Positions 47,758 to 56,292 of a stretch of DNA of 64,000 nucleotides are shown here, in pieces. A program made the position numbers and the translations under genes. The notes beneath the pieces were generated by a model that saw only the letters and a list, made by a program, of their open reading frames with translations, did not search any database and was not told the origin of the DNA. Numbering within the stretch: the stretch's first letter is position 1; the number at the start of each line of letters is the position of its first letter. Origin of the DNA: Pseudomonadota bacterium (GTDB lineage Bacteria > Pseudomonadota > Alphaproteobacteria > Rhodospirillales > Magnetospirillaceae); the NCBI GenBank assembly GCA_021793155.1, contig JAJYTF010000011.1:62001-126000 (forward strand), in the 5' to 3' direction.

Positions 47758-49119
47758 GTGTTCCTGAAGCGCATTTCGTTCCTGGCCATCCTCGTCCTGA
47801 TCGTGCTGAGTCCCGGCTACGCGTCGGCGCAGAACATAGAATTCATCCGGGATGCGGAGATCGAAAATACCATTCGCACCTTTGCCGCGCCACTGTTCAA
47901 GCAAGCGGGCGTCGACCCCGACGCCGTCGAGATCCACCTTGTCAAGGACCCGCAAATCAATGCCTTCGTAGCTGAAGGGTTGAATCTATTCATCAATACC
48001 GGGCTGATCATGAAGGCCCAGCATGCCGGCCAGTTGATCGGCGTCATTGCCCATGAATCGGGTCATATCGCCGGCGGCCATCTGGTCAAGGGCGCGGGCG
48101 CGATGGAAAACGCCCAGGACGAATCGCTGGCCTCGATGGTGCTGGGCATGGCGGCCGCCCTGGCATCGCGGCGCGGCGACGTGGGCGAGGCGATCATGAT
48201 GGGCGGCAACGACATCGCCGCGCGCAGCTACCTGGCCTTCAGCCGAACCATCGAAGGCTCAGCCGACACCGCCGGCCTAACCTTCCTCGACAACCTGCAT
48301 CAGTCCGGGCGCGGCTTCCTTGAATTCATGGAAATGCTGGGCGAGCAGGAGCTTCTGGTCACAGCCCGCCAGGATCCCTATGTGCGGACCCACCCGCTGA
48401 CGCGCGACCGTATCGAGGAGATCCGCAACCACGTCCAGCACTCCCCCTGGTCGGACGTTCCAGTACCGCCTGAATACGTAGAGCCCTTCAAGCGCATGCG
48501 CGCCAAGCTGGTGGCGTTCCTCAATCCACCGGCAACCGCACTGTTCCAGTACAAGGAAGACGACAAGAGCATCGAGGCGCGTTATGCAAGGGCCATCGCC
48601 TATTACCGCAAGCCGGACCTCGACCATTCCATACCGCTCATCGACGGCCTGATCGCCGAGCGGCCGCAGGATCCCTATTTTCATGAATTGAAGGGACAGA
48701 TGCTGTTCGAGAACGGCCACCCGATGGAGGCCATCCCCGAGTACAAGCTGGCGGTCAAAAACCTTCCCGATAATGCGCTGCTGCGCGAGGAACTGGGCCA
48801 GGTCGAGGTGGAATCGGAAGACCCCGCCCAACTTCCCGACGCCAAGCAGCAGCTGATCGCTTCGACCCAGCGCGACCCCTACAGCCCGGGGGCTTGGCGC
48901 CTGCTGGCCACCGCCTATGGTCGGACCGGCGACGAGGCCATGGCCGCCGCCTCGATGGCCGAATATGCCCTTCTGGTCGGCCGGTGGAGCGAAGCCATCT
49001 ACGATGCCGGCAAGGCGCTTCGCGGCCTGAAGCGGGGGACGCCGGTGGCATTGCGCATGGAGGACGTCCGCTCCCAGGCCCAGCAGGGTCTGGAAGAGCA
49101 GAAGCGGCGAGGCCACTGA
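47758..49119 (+). CDS. Periplasmic M48 metalloprotease with TPR domain (BepA/YfgC-like)
   Basis: 453 residues. Signal peptide MFLKRISFLAILVLIVLSPG, cleaved after ASA; zinc motif H99-E100-SG-H103 in VIAHESGHIAGGH with a downstream Glu in EGSADTAGL; the C-terminal half is TPR-like. BepA-type proteins oversee assembly or degradation of outer-membrane proteins in the periplasm. The GTG start at 47758 has GGAGA 7 bases upstream. It diverges from the GGT-like gene with no intergenic space. A GC-rich hairpin follows the stop. Confidence 0.9.
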   Translation: MFLKRISFLAILVLIVLSPGYASAQNIEFIRDAEIENTIRTFAAPLFKQAGVDPDAVEIHLVKDPQINAFVAEGLNLFINTGLIMKAQHAGQLIGVIAHESGHIAGGHLVKGAGAMENAQDESLASMVLGMAAALASRRGDVGEAIMMGGNDIAARSYLAFSRTIEGSADTAGLTFLDNLHQSGRGFLEFMEMLGEQELLVTARQDPYVRTHPLTRDRIEEIRNHVQHSPWSDVPVPPEYVEPFKRMRAKLVAFLNPPATALFQYKEDDKSIEARYARAIAYYRKPDLDHSIPLIDGLIAERPQDPYFHELKGQMLFENGHPMEAIPEYKLAVKNLPDNALLREELGQVEVESEDPAQLPDAKQQLIASTQRDPYSPGAWRLLATAYGRTGDEAMAAASMAEYALLVGRWSEAIYDAGKALRGLKRGTPVALRMEDVRSQAQQGLEEQKRRGH

Positions 49120-49125
49120 CCCGAT

Positions 49126-49159
49126 GGCGGCGCGAATTCCTTTGGCGCCGCCGCTTCTT
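49126..49159 (+). terminator. Hairpin after the M48 protease gene
   Basis: GGCGGCGC (49126-49133) pairs with GCGCCGCC (49145-49152), followed by a weak T-rich tail GCTTCTTG. The right half CCTTTGGCGCCGCCGC is identical to part of the norB-norQ terminator at ~11683-11698. Confidence 0.55.
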
Positions 49160-49311
49160 GCCGTCCTGCGTTCTTCGGATTTGGCTTCGCCGGGCGCGCG
49201 CATCCGCAGGTTTGTAGGCTTGGCCCACCCTCCGCAAAGCTTCGGGCCGCCTCACGGACCTCGGTTGCCCGCAAGCGGGCGGAACGGCCGCGGCCTCAAT
49301 GGCCGTTGGTG

Positions 49312-49341
49312 GCAACCTGCGTCATACGTGACGCAGGTTGC
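49312..49341. repeat. Perfect 13-bp inverted repeat at the start of the DUF3047-like gene
   Basis: GCAACCTGCGTCA (49312-49324) and TGACGCAGGTTGC (49329-49341) are exact complements with loop TACG. The likely GTG start codon (49328-49330) lies inside it. It could be an operator, a translation-masking hairpin or a mobile-element scar. Confidence 0.7.
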
Positions 49342-50038
49342 TCTTGCCGTCCTGCTGTCGGCCGGCCTGGCGCAAGCTGAAGAACCGGCGGCCGGGGCGG
49401 CGGGCAGCGTTTCCGTGTTCTCGGACCAAGTCGCCTTCGCCATCGATGCGCCGGCTCCGGAGCAGAAGGCCCGCGGCTATTTCGGCGGCGGCTCGATTTC
49501 CGGCCTCTATCCGACCGAAGAACCCGGGCACCTGCTGATGGTTACCCCGCCGGGCGACGCGGTGGTTGGGCGGCGGTTCGATCTGCCACTGGCCAACATG
49601 CAGTTCCTGACCTGGGACTGGCGGCGGTTGCCCATCGACATCGGCCAGCGGGAAACCTTGACCAACGACGCCCCCATGCGGCTGATCATCGGTTTCATCG
49701 GGGGAACCGACGGCCCGTCGCTGCAGGCCCCGCCGCCATCGGGGGGCGTAGCCAACGAACTGCCGCCGTTCGATCGCGCTCTGGTAGTGACTTGGTCCGA
49801 CGATCCCTGGGAAAGCGGCACGGCCGCCCGGCACGGCGGGTTCGGGCATTTCGTGGCCCATGGCGGGCCGCCCGACGGCCAATGGTGGCAGCAATCCGTC
49901 GATCTGGCGGAACTGCACAGCCGCCTGTGGCCGGGCCTGCCGCTGTCCGAGGTACGCATTGCCTGGGTTGCGGTGGGTGTACGCCGCAGTTCCGGCCGCA
50001 GCATCGGCGAAGTGGCGGGAATTGCCCTGGCACCGTGA
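49328..50038 (+). CDS. DUF3047-like periplasmic protein
   Basis: About 236 residues from GTG 49328 (reads MTQVALAVLLSAGLAQAEEP), giving a short signal peptide cleaved after AQA. The mature part has FLTWDWRRLPIDIG and MRLIIGFIGGTDGP, similar in layout to DUF3047 proteins, and ends VRIAWVAVGVRRSSGRSIGEVAGIALAP. The frame is open to ATG 49124, but the upstream codons include a hairpin after the protease gene and Arg/Pro-rich text, so that extension is unlikely. Function unknown; probably a periplasmic carbohydrate-binding-like fold. Confidence 0.65.
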   Translation: MTQVALAVLLSAGLAQAEEPAAGAAGSVSVFSDQVAFAIDAPAPEQKARGYFGGGSISGLYPTEEPGHLLMVTPPGDAVVGRRFDLPLANMQFLTWDWRRLPIDIGQRETLTNDAPMRLIIGFIGGTDGPSLQAPPPSGGVANELPPFDRALVVTWSDDPWESGTAARHGGFGHFVAHGGPPDGQWWQQSVDLAELHSRLWPGLPLSEVRIAWVAVGVRRSSGRSIGEVAGIALAP

Positions 50039-50085
50039 CCAGGCGCATGGCTTGGGCCCCGCCCGGCGTTTGAGGGACGATCAAC

Positions 50086-50122
50086 GGGGCAGGACGATCG
50101 CGAACGCGATCGCCCTGCTCCC
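50086..50122. terminator. Hairpin between the DUF3047-like gene and the DsbA-like gene
   Basis: CGATCGCG (50095-50102) and CGCGATCG (50105-50112) pair around two bases, extended by GGGCAGG/CCTGCTCCC outer arms. There is no T-run. A second small palindrome, GGGCGCCTGGCGCCC, lies nearer the next gene. Transcript end or dispersed repeat. Confidence 0.4.
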
Positions 50123-50215
50123 TCAACCCGTGCTTGCCCCGGCCGGCATCCTGCCCCATGATGCGCGTCGGTTTGCCCCGGGCGCCTGGCGCCCCAACCT
50201 TTAGGGACCGATCCC

Positions 50216-50971
50216 ATGTTTTTCCGTAACCTGGCCGTCCTGCTGTTTGCCGGCTCTCTGGCGGCACTTCCCATCGCCGCGCAGGCGCAGGAGGAGCAGC
50301 CGCTGAATCCCAAGCAGCAGGAAGCCGTGAAGAAGCTGATCCATGATTACCTCATGGAGAATCCGTCGATCATCGCGGACGCCATCGAGGTCCTGCGCCA
50401 GAAGGAAGAGCTGGCTGCGGAAATGGACGCGAAGAAGACCATGACCGACCGCAAAGACGAGATCTACAACGATCCGGAAAGCCCCGTCCTGGGTAATCCC
50501 AAGGGAGACGTCACGGTCGTCGAGTTCTTCGACTATCGCTGCCCCTATTGCAAGTCGTCGATGGATATGCTGCTCGATACCGTGAAGGCTGACGGCAAAG
50601 TTCGGCTGGTGATGAAGGAACTTCCGATCCTCGGTCCCGAATCGGTGATGGCCTCCCGTGCTGCGCTGGCGGCCCGCAACCAGAAGAAATACGACGAATT
50701 CCACAAGGCGCTGATGCGCCTCAAAGGACCGCTCAATGAGCAGTCGGTAATGAAGACCGCTGCCGAGGTTGGCCTCAATGTCGAAAAGCTGAAGAAGGAC
50801 ATGGAGGACGACCACATCGACGCCGCCCTGAAGAACAATATGCGTTTGGCCCACGCCTTGAACCTGGCAGGTACGCCGGCCTTCATCGTCGGCGACCAGC
50901 TGCGCCCGGGCGCCCTTGACCAGACAGCGCTGAAGCAACTCATCGATCAGGCTCGCAAGCCGAAGAGCTGA
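50216..50971 (+). CDS. DsbA-family thiol:disulfide oxidoreductase
   Basis: 251 residues: signal peptide ending AAQAQ, an N-terminal helical extension (residues ~30-80, QQEAVKKLIHDYLMENPSII) of the kind used for multimerisation in ScsC/Com1-type proteins, then a thioredoxin fold with CPYC in FFDYRCPYCKSS and cis-Pro in GTPAFIVG. It acts in the periplasm, forming or isomerising disulfides; the helical stalk suggests a trimeric isomerase-like protein. Normal length. Confidence 0.9.
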   Translation: MFFRNLAVLLFAGSLAALPIAAQAQEEQPLNPKQQEAVKKLIHDYLMENPSIIADAIEVLRQKEELAAEMDAKKTMTDRKDEIYNDPESPVLGNPKGDVTVVEFFDYRCPYCKSSMDMLLDTVKADGKVRLVMKELPILGPESVMASRAALAARNQKKYDEFHKALMRLKGPLNEQSVMKTAAEVGLNVEKLKKDMEDDHIDAALKNNMRLAHALNLAGTPAFIVGDQLRPGALDQTALKQLIDQARKPKS

Positions 50972-51035
50972 GCCAGACAAAAGCGCGACGTCATCAGATC
51001 GCCCAGTTGAGGCCGCGGTTGTCCGCAAGCGGGTG

Positions 51036-51068
51036 GGCACGGAGGAAACTGAAATATCCCTCCGTGCC
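51036..51068. terminator. 10-bp inverted repeat between convergent DsbA-like and ornithine decarboxylase genes
   Basis: GGCACGGAGG (51036-51045) and CCTCCGTGCC (51059-51068) are perfect complements with a 13-base loop, followed by ACTGTGTCTCCGTGGTGAA. The whole resembles a very widespread bacterial intergenic repeat of the form CCTCTGTGTCTCCGTGGTGAA. It probably serves as a two-way transcription stop here. Confidence 0.55.
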
Positions 51069-51117
51069 TACTGTGTCTCCGTGGTGAATCCAGTGACGCT
51101 TCCGACCTTCGGTCCGA

Positions 51118-52245
51118 TCAGACGAAGTAGGCCTTCAGCGGCGCGAAGCCGTTGAAGTTCACCGCTGAATAGCTGGTCGTGTAGGCGCCGGCAGCCAGAA
51201 TGCGCACCTTGTCTCCGACCTTGAGCGACAGCGGCAGCTGATACTGGTATTTCTCGTAGAGGATGTCGGCCGAATCGCAGGTGGGGCCCGCAAGAATTAC
51301 CGGGCCGGTCTCGCCCTGTGTCGTGACCTGCAGCCTGTATTTGATCGATTCGTCCATGGTTTCGGCCAAGCCGCCGAACTTGCCGATGTCCAGATACACC
51401 CAGCGCACGTCGTCGTCATAGGATTTGCGCGAAATCAGCACCACCTCGGCCTCGATGACACCCGAATCGCCGACCAGCGAGCGGCCCGGCTCGACGATCA
51501 TCTGCGGCAGGTTGTTGCCGAAATGCTTGGTCATGGCGTGCATGATGGCACCGGCATAGGCATCGACCGGGGCGACGTCGTCGCGGTAGCGTGCCGGCAG
51601 GCCGCCGCCCAGATTGATCATCTTCAACTCGATGCCCACTTCGTTCAGCGCGGTGAACAGCATGGCCGTCTTGCCGACGGCGATATCCCACTGATCGAGG
51701 CGCGTCTGCTGCGACCCCACATGGAAGGAAATGCCGTACGGGTCGAGCCCCAGCGCGCGGGCCTTGATCAGCAGGTCCCGAGCCATCTCGGCGTCGCAGC
51801 CGAACTTGCGGGACAGCGGCCAATCGGCGCCTTCGCAGGTCATCAACAGGCGGCAGAACACCTTCGAGCCGGGCGCAGATTGTGCCAGCTTTTCCAGCTC
51901 GACCTCGGAGTCGAAGGCGTAGAGGCGCACACCCCGTTCGTAGGCCCAGGCGATGTCCTTCTGCTTCTTGATCGTGTTGCCGAAGGAGATACGGTCGGGG
52001 GTCGCACCGGCGGCCAGGACCGATTCGATTTCCGCGCGACTGGCAGTGTCGAAGCATGATCCCATGCCGACCAACAGCTTGATCACTTCCACCGCCGGAT
52101 TGGCCTTCACCGCGTAGAAGACCTGGGCAACCGGCAGATATCGTCGCAGCGCGTTATAGTTGTCGGCAATGACGTCGAGGTCGACGACAAGGCAGGGAGT
52201 TTCCGGCTGATGCTCAGCCAGAAAACGGGAAATCTTCACGGTCAT
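51118..52245 (-). CDS. Ornithine decarboxylase (fold type III, eukaryotic-like)
   Basis: 375-residue PLP enzyme of the alanine-racemase fold. It converts ornithine (possibly also lysine) to putrescine. PLP-Lys is in VFYAVKANPAVEV; other motifs are DTASRAEIESVL, SFHVGSQQ, INLGGGLPARY, the phosphate site EPGRSLVG, and the active-site Cys in GPTCDSADILYE. The start is ATG 52245 with CAGGAGTATGCG upstream; a GTG-rich frame extends to 52278 but is not needed. A long structured leader with a small open frame precedes it, consistent with polyamine feedback. Confidence 0.93.
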   Translation of the reverse strand: MTVKISRFLAEHQPETPCLVVDLDVIADNYNALRRYLPVAQVFYAVKANPAVEVIKLLVGMGSCFDTASRAEIESVLAAGATPDRISFGNTIKKQKDIAWAYERGVRLYAFDSEVELEKLAQSAPGSKVFCRLLMTCEGADWPLSRKFGCDAEMARDLLIKARALGLDPYGISFHVGSQQTRLDQWDIAVGKTAMLFTALNEVGIELKMINLGGGLPARYRDDVAPVDAYAGAIMHAMTKHFGNNLPQMIVEPGRSLVGDSGVIEAEVVLISRKSYDDDVRWVYLDIGKFGGLAETMDESIKYRLQVTTQGETGPVILAGPTCDSADILYEKYQYQLPLSLKVGDKVRILAAGAYTTSYSAVNFNGFAPLKAYFV

Positions 52246-52490
52246 CGCATACTCCTGTACGCGAACGAATGAATACAATGGGTGAGGAGTGCGGGACCGA
52301 GACGGCGCCGCGGGATATTTGGACGGTCGCCCGCCGAGACCTAAGGCCTCAAGCGACCGTCTTCATACTATCCCTGCAAGGGGAGACGGGTGATGGAACC
52401 GTCCCCTGGCCATTGCCGTCGCAAAAAAGCGGCAGCGAGGTTGCACGTGTGCACCAACGAAAAACAACGGGCATAGCTCTTTCCTCCGGG
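52246..52490 (-). promoter_or_regulatory. Structured 5' leader of ornithine decarboxylase (speF-type candidate)
   Basis: Reading toward the gene, the leader holds a stem GGGGACGG/CCGTCTCCCC (about 52405-52380) and a perfect 9-bp stem GACGGTCGC/GCGACCGTC (52361-52353 with 52330-52322). CACTCCT near 52285 could pair with the AGGAGT ribosome site of the decarboxylase. A speF RNA motif upstream of ornithine decarboxylases is known from alphaproteobacteria; the match here is judged from location and stem layout only. Confidence 0.5.
52349..52474 (-). CDS. Candidate leader peptide upstream of ornithine decarboxylase
   Basis: 41 codons, MPVVFRWCTRATSLPLF onward, ending RDSMKTVA, with an unusually strong ribosome site CCGGAGGAAAG 5-10 bases before the ATG. 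It ends 103 bases before the decarboxylase start. Its last codons and stop (TGA at 52349-52351) lie inside the 5' arm and loop of the perfect 9-bp stem, so a ribosome here would open that stem. It shows no similarity I recognise to the SpeFL peptide of gammaproteobacteria, but the arrangement is analogous. Confidence 0.5.
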   Translation of the reverse strand: MPVVFRWCTRATSLPLFCDGNGQGTVPSPVSPCRDSMKTVA

Positions 52491-52616
52491 GTGCCGGTAT
52501 TGCCGGCAGACATCAGAAGAACGCCTTGACGTCGTTGCTTAACCAACTTCGGGCCAGAGGCACGTGCGCGGTACGTCTAAGCCGCTATTTACGCTTTTTT
52601 TCAGCGATGAAAAGAG

Positions 52617-52642
52617 AAAAATTTCCACCTTCGGAAATTTTT
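52617..52642. terminator. AT-rich 10-bp hairpin in the thiSG-decarboxylase gap
   Basis: AAAAATTTCC (52617-52626) and GGAAATTTTT (52633-52642) pair perfectly around six bases, in a markedly AT-rich stretch (52590-52730) that stands out in this GC-rich window. It could end thiSG transcription or flank the decarboxylase promoter; TTGATT and TATACA occur nearby (about 52675-52650, leftward) but 14 bases apart. Confidence 0.45.
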
Positions 52643-52748
52643 TCATTTCTGTATAAATTTCAATGAGTTAATCAAGGTTTGGCTAGCCTGATTTTCGCCA
52701 TTTTTCTTAAATTTTTGGAAACTTCCCAGCCTGTCGTCTCGCCCCTGG

Positions 52749-52792
52749 AGCGAGGAGGGATCCCGTACGACCGACGAGACCCCTCCCTCGCG
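52749..52792. repeat. Imperfect inverted repeat downstream of thiSG
   Basis: GCGAGGAGGGATC and GACCCCTCCCTCGC form an imperfect pair just beyond the thiSG stop. The right half GACCGACGAGACCCCTCCCT is nearly the same as 32903-32926, suggesting a dispersed repeat that may double as a terminator. Confidence 0.45.
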
Positions 52793-52818
52793 TGCTAGAC
52801 GGCAGGCTGTGCCATCGC

Positions 52819-53811
52819 TCAGATCAGCCCGGCCAACGGGCTGCTAGGATCGGCATAGCGCTTCTTCGGCATGCGCCCCGCCCGATAGGCCAGGCGCCCG
52901 GCCTCGACGGCATACCGCATCGCCTGGGCCATGGCGATGGGATCCTTGGCCTCGGCGATGGCGGTGTTCATCAGCACGCCGTCGCATCCCAATTCCATGG
53001 CCACGGTGGCGTCTGACGCCGTACCGACGCCGGCATCGACCAGCACCGGCACCTTGGCCTGTTCGACGATCAGGCGGATGTTGACCTGGTTCTGGATCCC
53101 CAGACCCGAGCCGATGGGCGCCCCCAACGGCATAATGGCGCAACAGCCGATCTCTTCCAGCCGCTTGGCCATGATCGGATCGTCCGAGCAATAGACCATC
53201 ACCTGGAAACCATCCCTGATCAGCGCCTCGGCCGCGTTAAGCGTTTCGACCATGTCGGGGAACAGGCTCTTCTGGTCGCCCAGCACCTCAAGCTTGACCA
53301 GGTCCCAGCCGCCCGCCTCGCGGGCCAGGCGCAAGGTACGGATGGCTTCGTCGGCGGTGTAGCAGCCGGCCGTATTGGGCAGGAAAGTGTATTCCTTGGG
53401 GCTGACATAATCGACCAGCATCGGCTTCGAGGGGTCGGACAGATTGACGCGCCGCACCGCCACGGTGACGATCTCAGCGCCCGAAGCCTTGATAGCCTCC
53501 GCAGTCTGTTCGAAATCCTTGTATTTGCCGGTTCCCACCAACAAGCGCGAATGGAAGCTTCGGCCGGCCACCACCAGCGGGTCCCCGGCCCCTGGCGACC
53601 CAGCGCAAGAGGCGCCGCCGCCGATGAAATGCACGATCTCGAGCTTGTCGCCCTCGCCGAGCAGGGTCGCCGCATAAGCCGATTTCGGCACGATCTCGAG
53701 ATTGCGTTCCACCGCTACCTTGCGGTGGTCCAGGCCGAGCTCGCCTAGCAGGCCTTCGACAGTCGTCACCGCAACCAATGTGCGGGCTTCACCATTGATG
53801 ATCACTTGCAT
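52819..53811 (-). CDS. thiG: Fused ThiS-ThiG, sulfur carrier plus thiazole synthase
   Basis: 330 residues. Residues 1-66 are ThiS ([13 protein letters not shown]...VHFIGGG); the rest is ThiG ([32 protein letters not shown], the catalytic Lys in [44 protein letters not shown]). ThiG makes the thiazole of thiamine using sulfur carried on the ThiS C-terminal Gly-Gly. Here that Gly-Gly is internal ([12 protein letters not shown]), so thiocarboxylate chemistry needs cleavage or another route. No TPP riboswitch is visible in the 142 bases upstream and no other thi gene is adjacent. Confidence 0.92.
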   Translation of the reverse strand: MQVIINGEARTLVAVTTVEGLLGELGLDHRKVAVERNLEIVPKSAYAATLLGEGDKLEIVHFIGGGASCAGSPGAGDPLVVAGRSFHSRLLVGTGKYKDFEQTAEAIKASGAEIVTVAVRRVNLSDPSKPMLVDYVSPKEYTFLPNTAGCYTADEAIRTLRLAREAGGWDLVKLEVLGDQKSLFPDMVETLNAAEALIRDGFQVMVYCSDDPIMAKRLEEIGCCAIMPLGAPIGSGLGIQNQVNIRLIVEQAKVPVLVDAGVGTASDATVAMELGCDGVLMNTAIAEAKDPIAMAQAMRYAVEAGRLAYRAGRMPKKRYADPSSPLAGLI

Positions 53812-53918
53812 GGGAATACCGTTTGGGAGGCAAAAGGAACGAACGGAAGGGCGACAGTATGGGGCGAGGAGGGACCGGTTTCAACCGGGGTTCAACGGGA
53901 GAGAGTTCAACGCGGGCA

Positions 53919-53954
53919 TTGCGCCCGGCAACGCCCATGCTATAACGGCGGCGA
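53919..53954 (+). promoter_or_regulatory. aroQ promoter, probably leaderless transcript
   Basis: TTGCGC (53919-53924), a 16-base spacer and TATAAC (53941-53946) precede ATG 53954 by 7 bases, the same geometry as at parE. No ribosome-binding sequence lies between. Transcription beginning at the A of the start codon is predicted. Confidence 0.6.
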
Positions 53955-54439
53955 TGATTCCACCGTCCACTACCCAGACCATTCTCATACTGAACGGTCC
54001 CAACCTGAATCTGCTGGGCAGCCGTCAGCCGGAAATCTACGGACGCGAAACCTTGGCGGATATCGAGGCGGCGTGCAGCCGCCATGCCCGGACGCTGGGT
54101 CTCGCCGTCGACTTCCGGCAAAGCAACCACGAGGGGCAGCTGATCGACTGGATCCAGCAGGCTCGCGGCCGCGTTGCCGGCATCATAATCAATCCCGGCG
54201 CCTATACCCATACGTCGATCGCCATCCTCGACGCCTTGCTGGCTGTTGAACTGCCGGTGGTCGAAGTGCATTTGTCCAACATTCACCAGCGGGAGCCATT
54301 CCGCCAGCAATCCTTCGTGTCGAAAGCGGCGCGCGGGGTCATCTGCGGGTTCGGCAGCCACGGCTATATCCTCGCCGTGGACGCCATGACGCGCCTGGCC
54401 GTTCCTCCTGCAGCACCTCCCGACATCGAAGAGGCATGA
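53954..54439 (+). CDS. aroQ: Type II 3-dehydroquinate dehydratase
   Basis: 161-residue shikimate-pathway enzyme: [87 protein letters not shown]. The catalytic Tyr in PEIYG and the His in VEVHLSN are present. The stop overlaps the accB ATG (ATGATGG), the usual alphaproteobacterial aroQ-accB-accC order. The promoter sits right before the start codon. Confidence 0.95.
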   Translation: MIPPSTTQTILILNGPNLNLLGSRQPEIYGRETLADIEAACSRHARTLGLAVDFRQSNHEGQLIDWIQQARGRVAGIIINPGAYTHTSIAILDALLAVELPVVEVHLSNIHQREPFRQQSFVSKAARGVICGFGSHGYILAVDAMTRLAVPPAAPPDIEEA

Positions 54440-54912
54440 TGGCTAAGACCCCGATCGACAGCGAGCTGGTCCGTTCGCTGGCCGCTCTGCTCGACGAGAC
54501 TCATCTTACCGAGATCGAGTATGAAGCGGCCGGTCTGCGCATTCGCGTAGCGCGCCAAGCCGCGTCCCCCGTCTCCTACCCCGCCCCCCCGGCGGCCCCC
54601 GCTGCCGCCGTTGCAGCGCCCCCGCCCCTGGCCTCGTCACCGGCCTCAACCTCCGCCTCCGAAGACCCATCCAACCATCCGGGCGCCGTCAAGTCCCCCA
54701 TGGTCGGCGTCGCCTATCTGTCGCCCGAACCGGGCGCGACGCGGTTCGTCAATGTGGGAGATACCGTGTCGGAAGGTCAGACGCTGCTCCTGATCGAGGC
54801 GATGAAGACGTTCAACCCGATCCGCGCGCCGCGCGCCGGCAGGGTCGTCAGCATCTTGGTCAATGACGGCCAGCCGGTTGAATTCGGCGAACCGCTGCTC
54901 ATCGTCGAGTAA
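54436..54912 (+). CDS. accB: Biotin carboxyl carrier protein of acetyl-CoA carboxylase
   Basis: 158 residues: N-terminal helix ([30 protein letters not shown]), a Pro/Ala-rich flexible linker (~residues 43-80), then the biotinyl domain with the biotin-Lys in EAMKT and the family thumb [19 protein letters not shown]. It carries CO2 between AccC and the transcarboxylase for fatty acid synthesis. It overlaps aroQ and precedes accC by 17 bases. Confidence 0.95.
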   Translation: MMAKTPIDSELVRSLAALLDETHLTEIEYEAAGLRIRVARQAASPVSYPAPPAAPAAAVAAPPPLASSPASTSASEDPSNHPGAVKSPMVGVAYLSPEPGATRFVNVGDTVSEGQTLLLIEAMKTFNPIRAPRAGRVVSILVNDGQPVEFGEPLLIVE

Positions 54913-54929
54913 ACCAAGGTTTCTCGGAC

Positions 54930-56273
54930 ATGTTTGACAAAATCCTGATCGCCAACCGCGGCGAGATTGCACTCCGCATCCATCGCGCCTGTCGCGAGAT
55001 GGGGATCAAGACCGTGGCGGTGCATTCCACCGCCGACCAAGACGCCATGCATGTCCGCCTGGCCGACGAGTCCGTGTGCATCGGCCCGCCACCGGCGCGC
55101 GACAGCTACCTGAACAAGGCGGCCATCATCGCCGCCGCCACCATCACCAATGCCGACGCCATCCATCCGGGATACGGCTTCCTTTCGGAAAACGCCGACT
55201 TTGCGCAGATGGTGGAAGAGCACGGTATCTGCTTCATCGGACCATCGCCCGAGCATATTCGCATGATGGGCGACAAAATCACCGCCAAGCGGGCGGCGAA
55301 GCAGGCGGGACTTCCCTGCGTGCCAGGGTCGGACGGCTCGGTGGAAACGGAAGAGCAGGCCCTGCGCCTGGCCGAGGAGATGGGCTATCCGGTCCTGATC
55401 AAGGCCACAGCCGGCGGCGGCGGCAAGGGCATGAAACACGCCCGCGCGCCCGAACAGCTGCGCGATGCCTTGCGCTTGGCCCGGACCGAGGCCAAGGCGG
55501 CCTTCGGCAATGCCGAAGTCTACATGGAGAAATACCTCCAGCACCCCCGCCACATCGAGATCCAGATCCTGGCCGACAGCCACGGCCAAGTCGTCCATCT
55601 GGGCGAGCGCGACTGCTCCTTGCAGCGGAGACACCAGAAGGTCCTGGAAGAGGCGCCGTCGCCGGCGCTGAACGCCGATGCCCGCGCCCGGATCGGGCGG
55701 ATCGCCTGCGAGGCCATACGCCGCTTGGGATACCGCAACGCAGGTACCCTTGAATTCCTATACGAGGACGGCGAATTCTATTTTATCGAAATGAATACCC
55801 GCCTGCAGGTCGAGCATCCGGTGACCGAGGCGATTTGCGGCATCGACATCGTTCGCGAACAGATCCGCATCGCCGCCGGCGCCCCTCTGGGCTACACGCA
55901 GGAGGACATTCGCTTCGCCGGGCACGCCATCGAATGTCGGATCAATGCGGAAGACCCCGAGACCTTCACCCCATCGCCGGGCCGCATCGGCGGCTTCCAT
56001 ACGCCGGGCGGGCTGGGGGTGCGGGTCGATTCCGGCCTCTATTCGGGCTACCGGGTTCCACCAAATTACGACAGCATGATCGCCAAGCTGATCGTCCATG
56101 GGGGCACCCGCAACGAATGCCTGATGCGGTTGCGCCGGGCCTTGGGCGAGTTCGTCATCGAAGGCATCCAGACCACCATCCCGCTGCAGAACCGCTTGGT
56201 CAACGAACCGGACTTCATCAACGGCGACTACGACATCCACTGGCTGGAAAAGCTGGTCTACGGCGGGAAGTAG
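54930..56273 (+). CDS. accC: Biotin carboxylase subunit of acetyl-CoA carboxylase
   Basis: 447-residue ATP-grasp enzyme: [38 protein letters not shown] loop [49 protein letters not shown]. It carboxylates biotin on AccB. Full length, all active-site motifs present. AAGG precedes ATG 54930. Confidence 0.96.
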   Translation: MFDKILIANRGEIALRIHRACREMGIKTVAVHSTADQDAMHVRLADESVCIGPPPARDSYLNKAAIIAAATITNADAIHPGYGFLSENADFAQMVEEHGICFIGPSPEHIRMMGDKITAKRAAKQAGLPCVPGSDGSVETEEQALRLAEEMGYPVLIKATAGGGGKGMKHARAPEQLRDALRLARTEAKAAFGNAEVYMEKYLQHPRHIEIQILADSHGQVVHLGERDCSLQRRHQKVLEEAPSPALNADARARIGRIACEAIRRLGYRNAGTLEFLYEDGEFYFIEMNTRLQVEHPVTEAICGIDIVREQIRIAAGAPLGYTQEDIRFAGHAIECRINAEDPETFTPSPGRIGGFHTPGGLGVRVDSGLYSGYRVPPNYDSMIAKLIVHGGTRNECLMRLRRALGEFVIEGIQTTIPLQNRLVNEPDFINGDYDIHWLEKLVYGGK

Positions 56274-56292
56274 ACGCGAAGCGGCGTACGCC

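Noticed and set aside
53812-53953. Possible TPP riboswitch before thiSG
   Set aside because: No CTGAGA-type core or conserved 3' element is visible; only a small CCGGTT/AACCGG hairpin.
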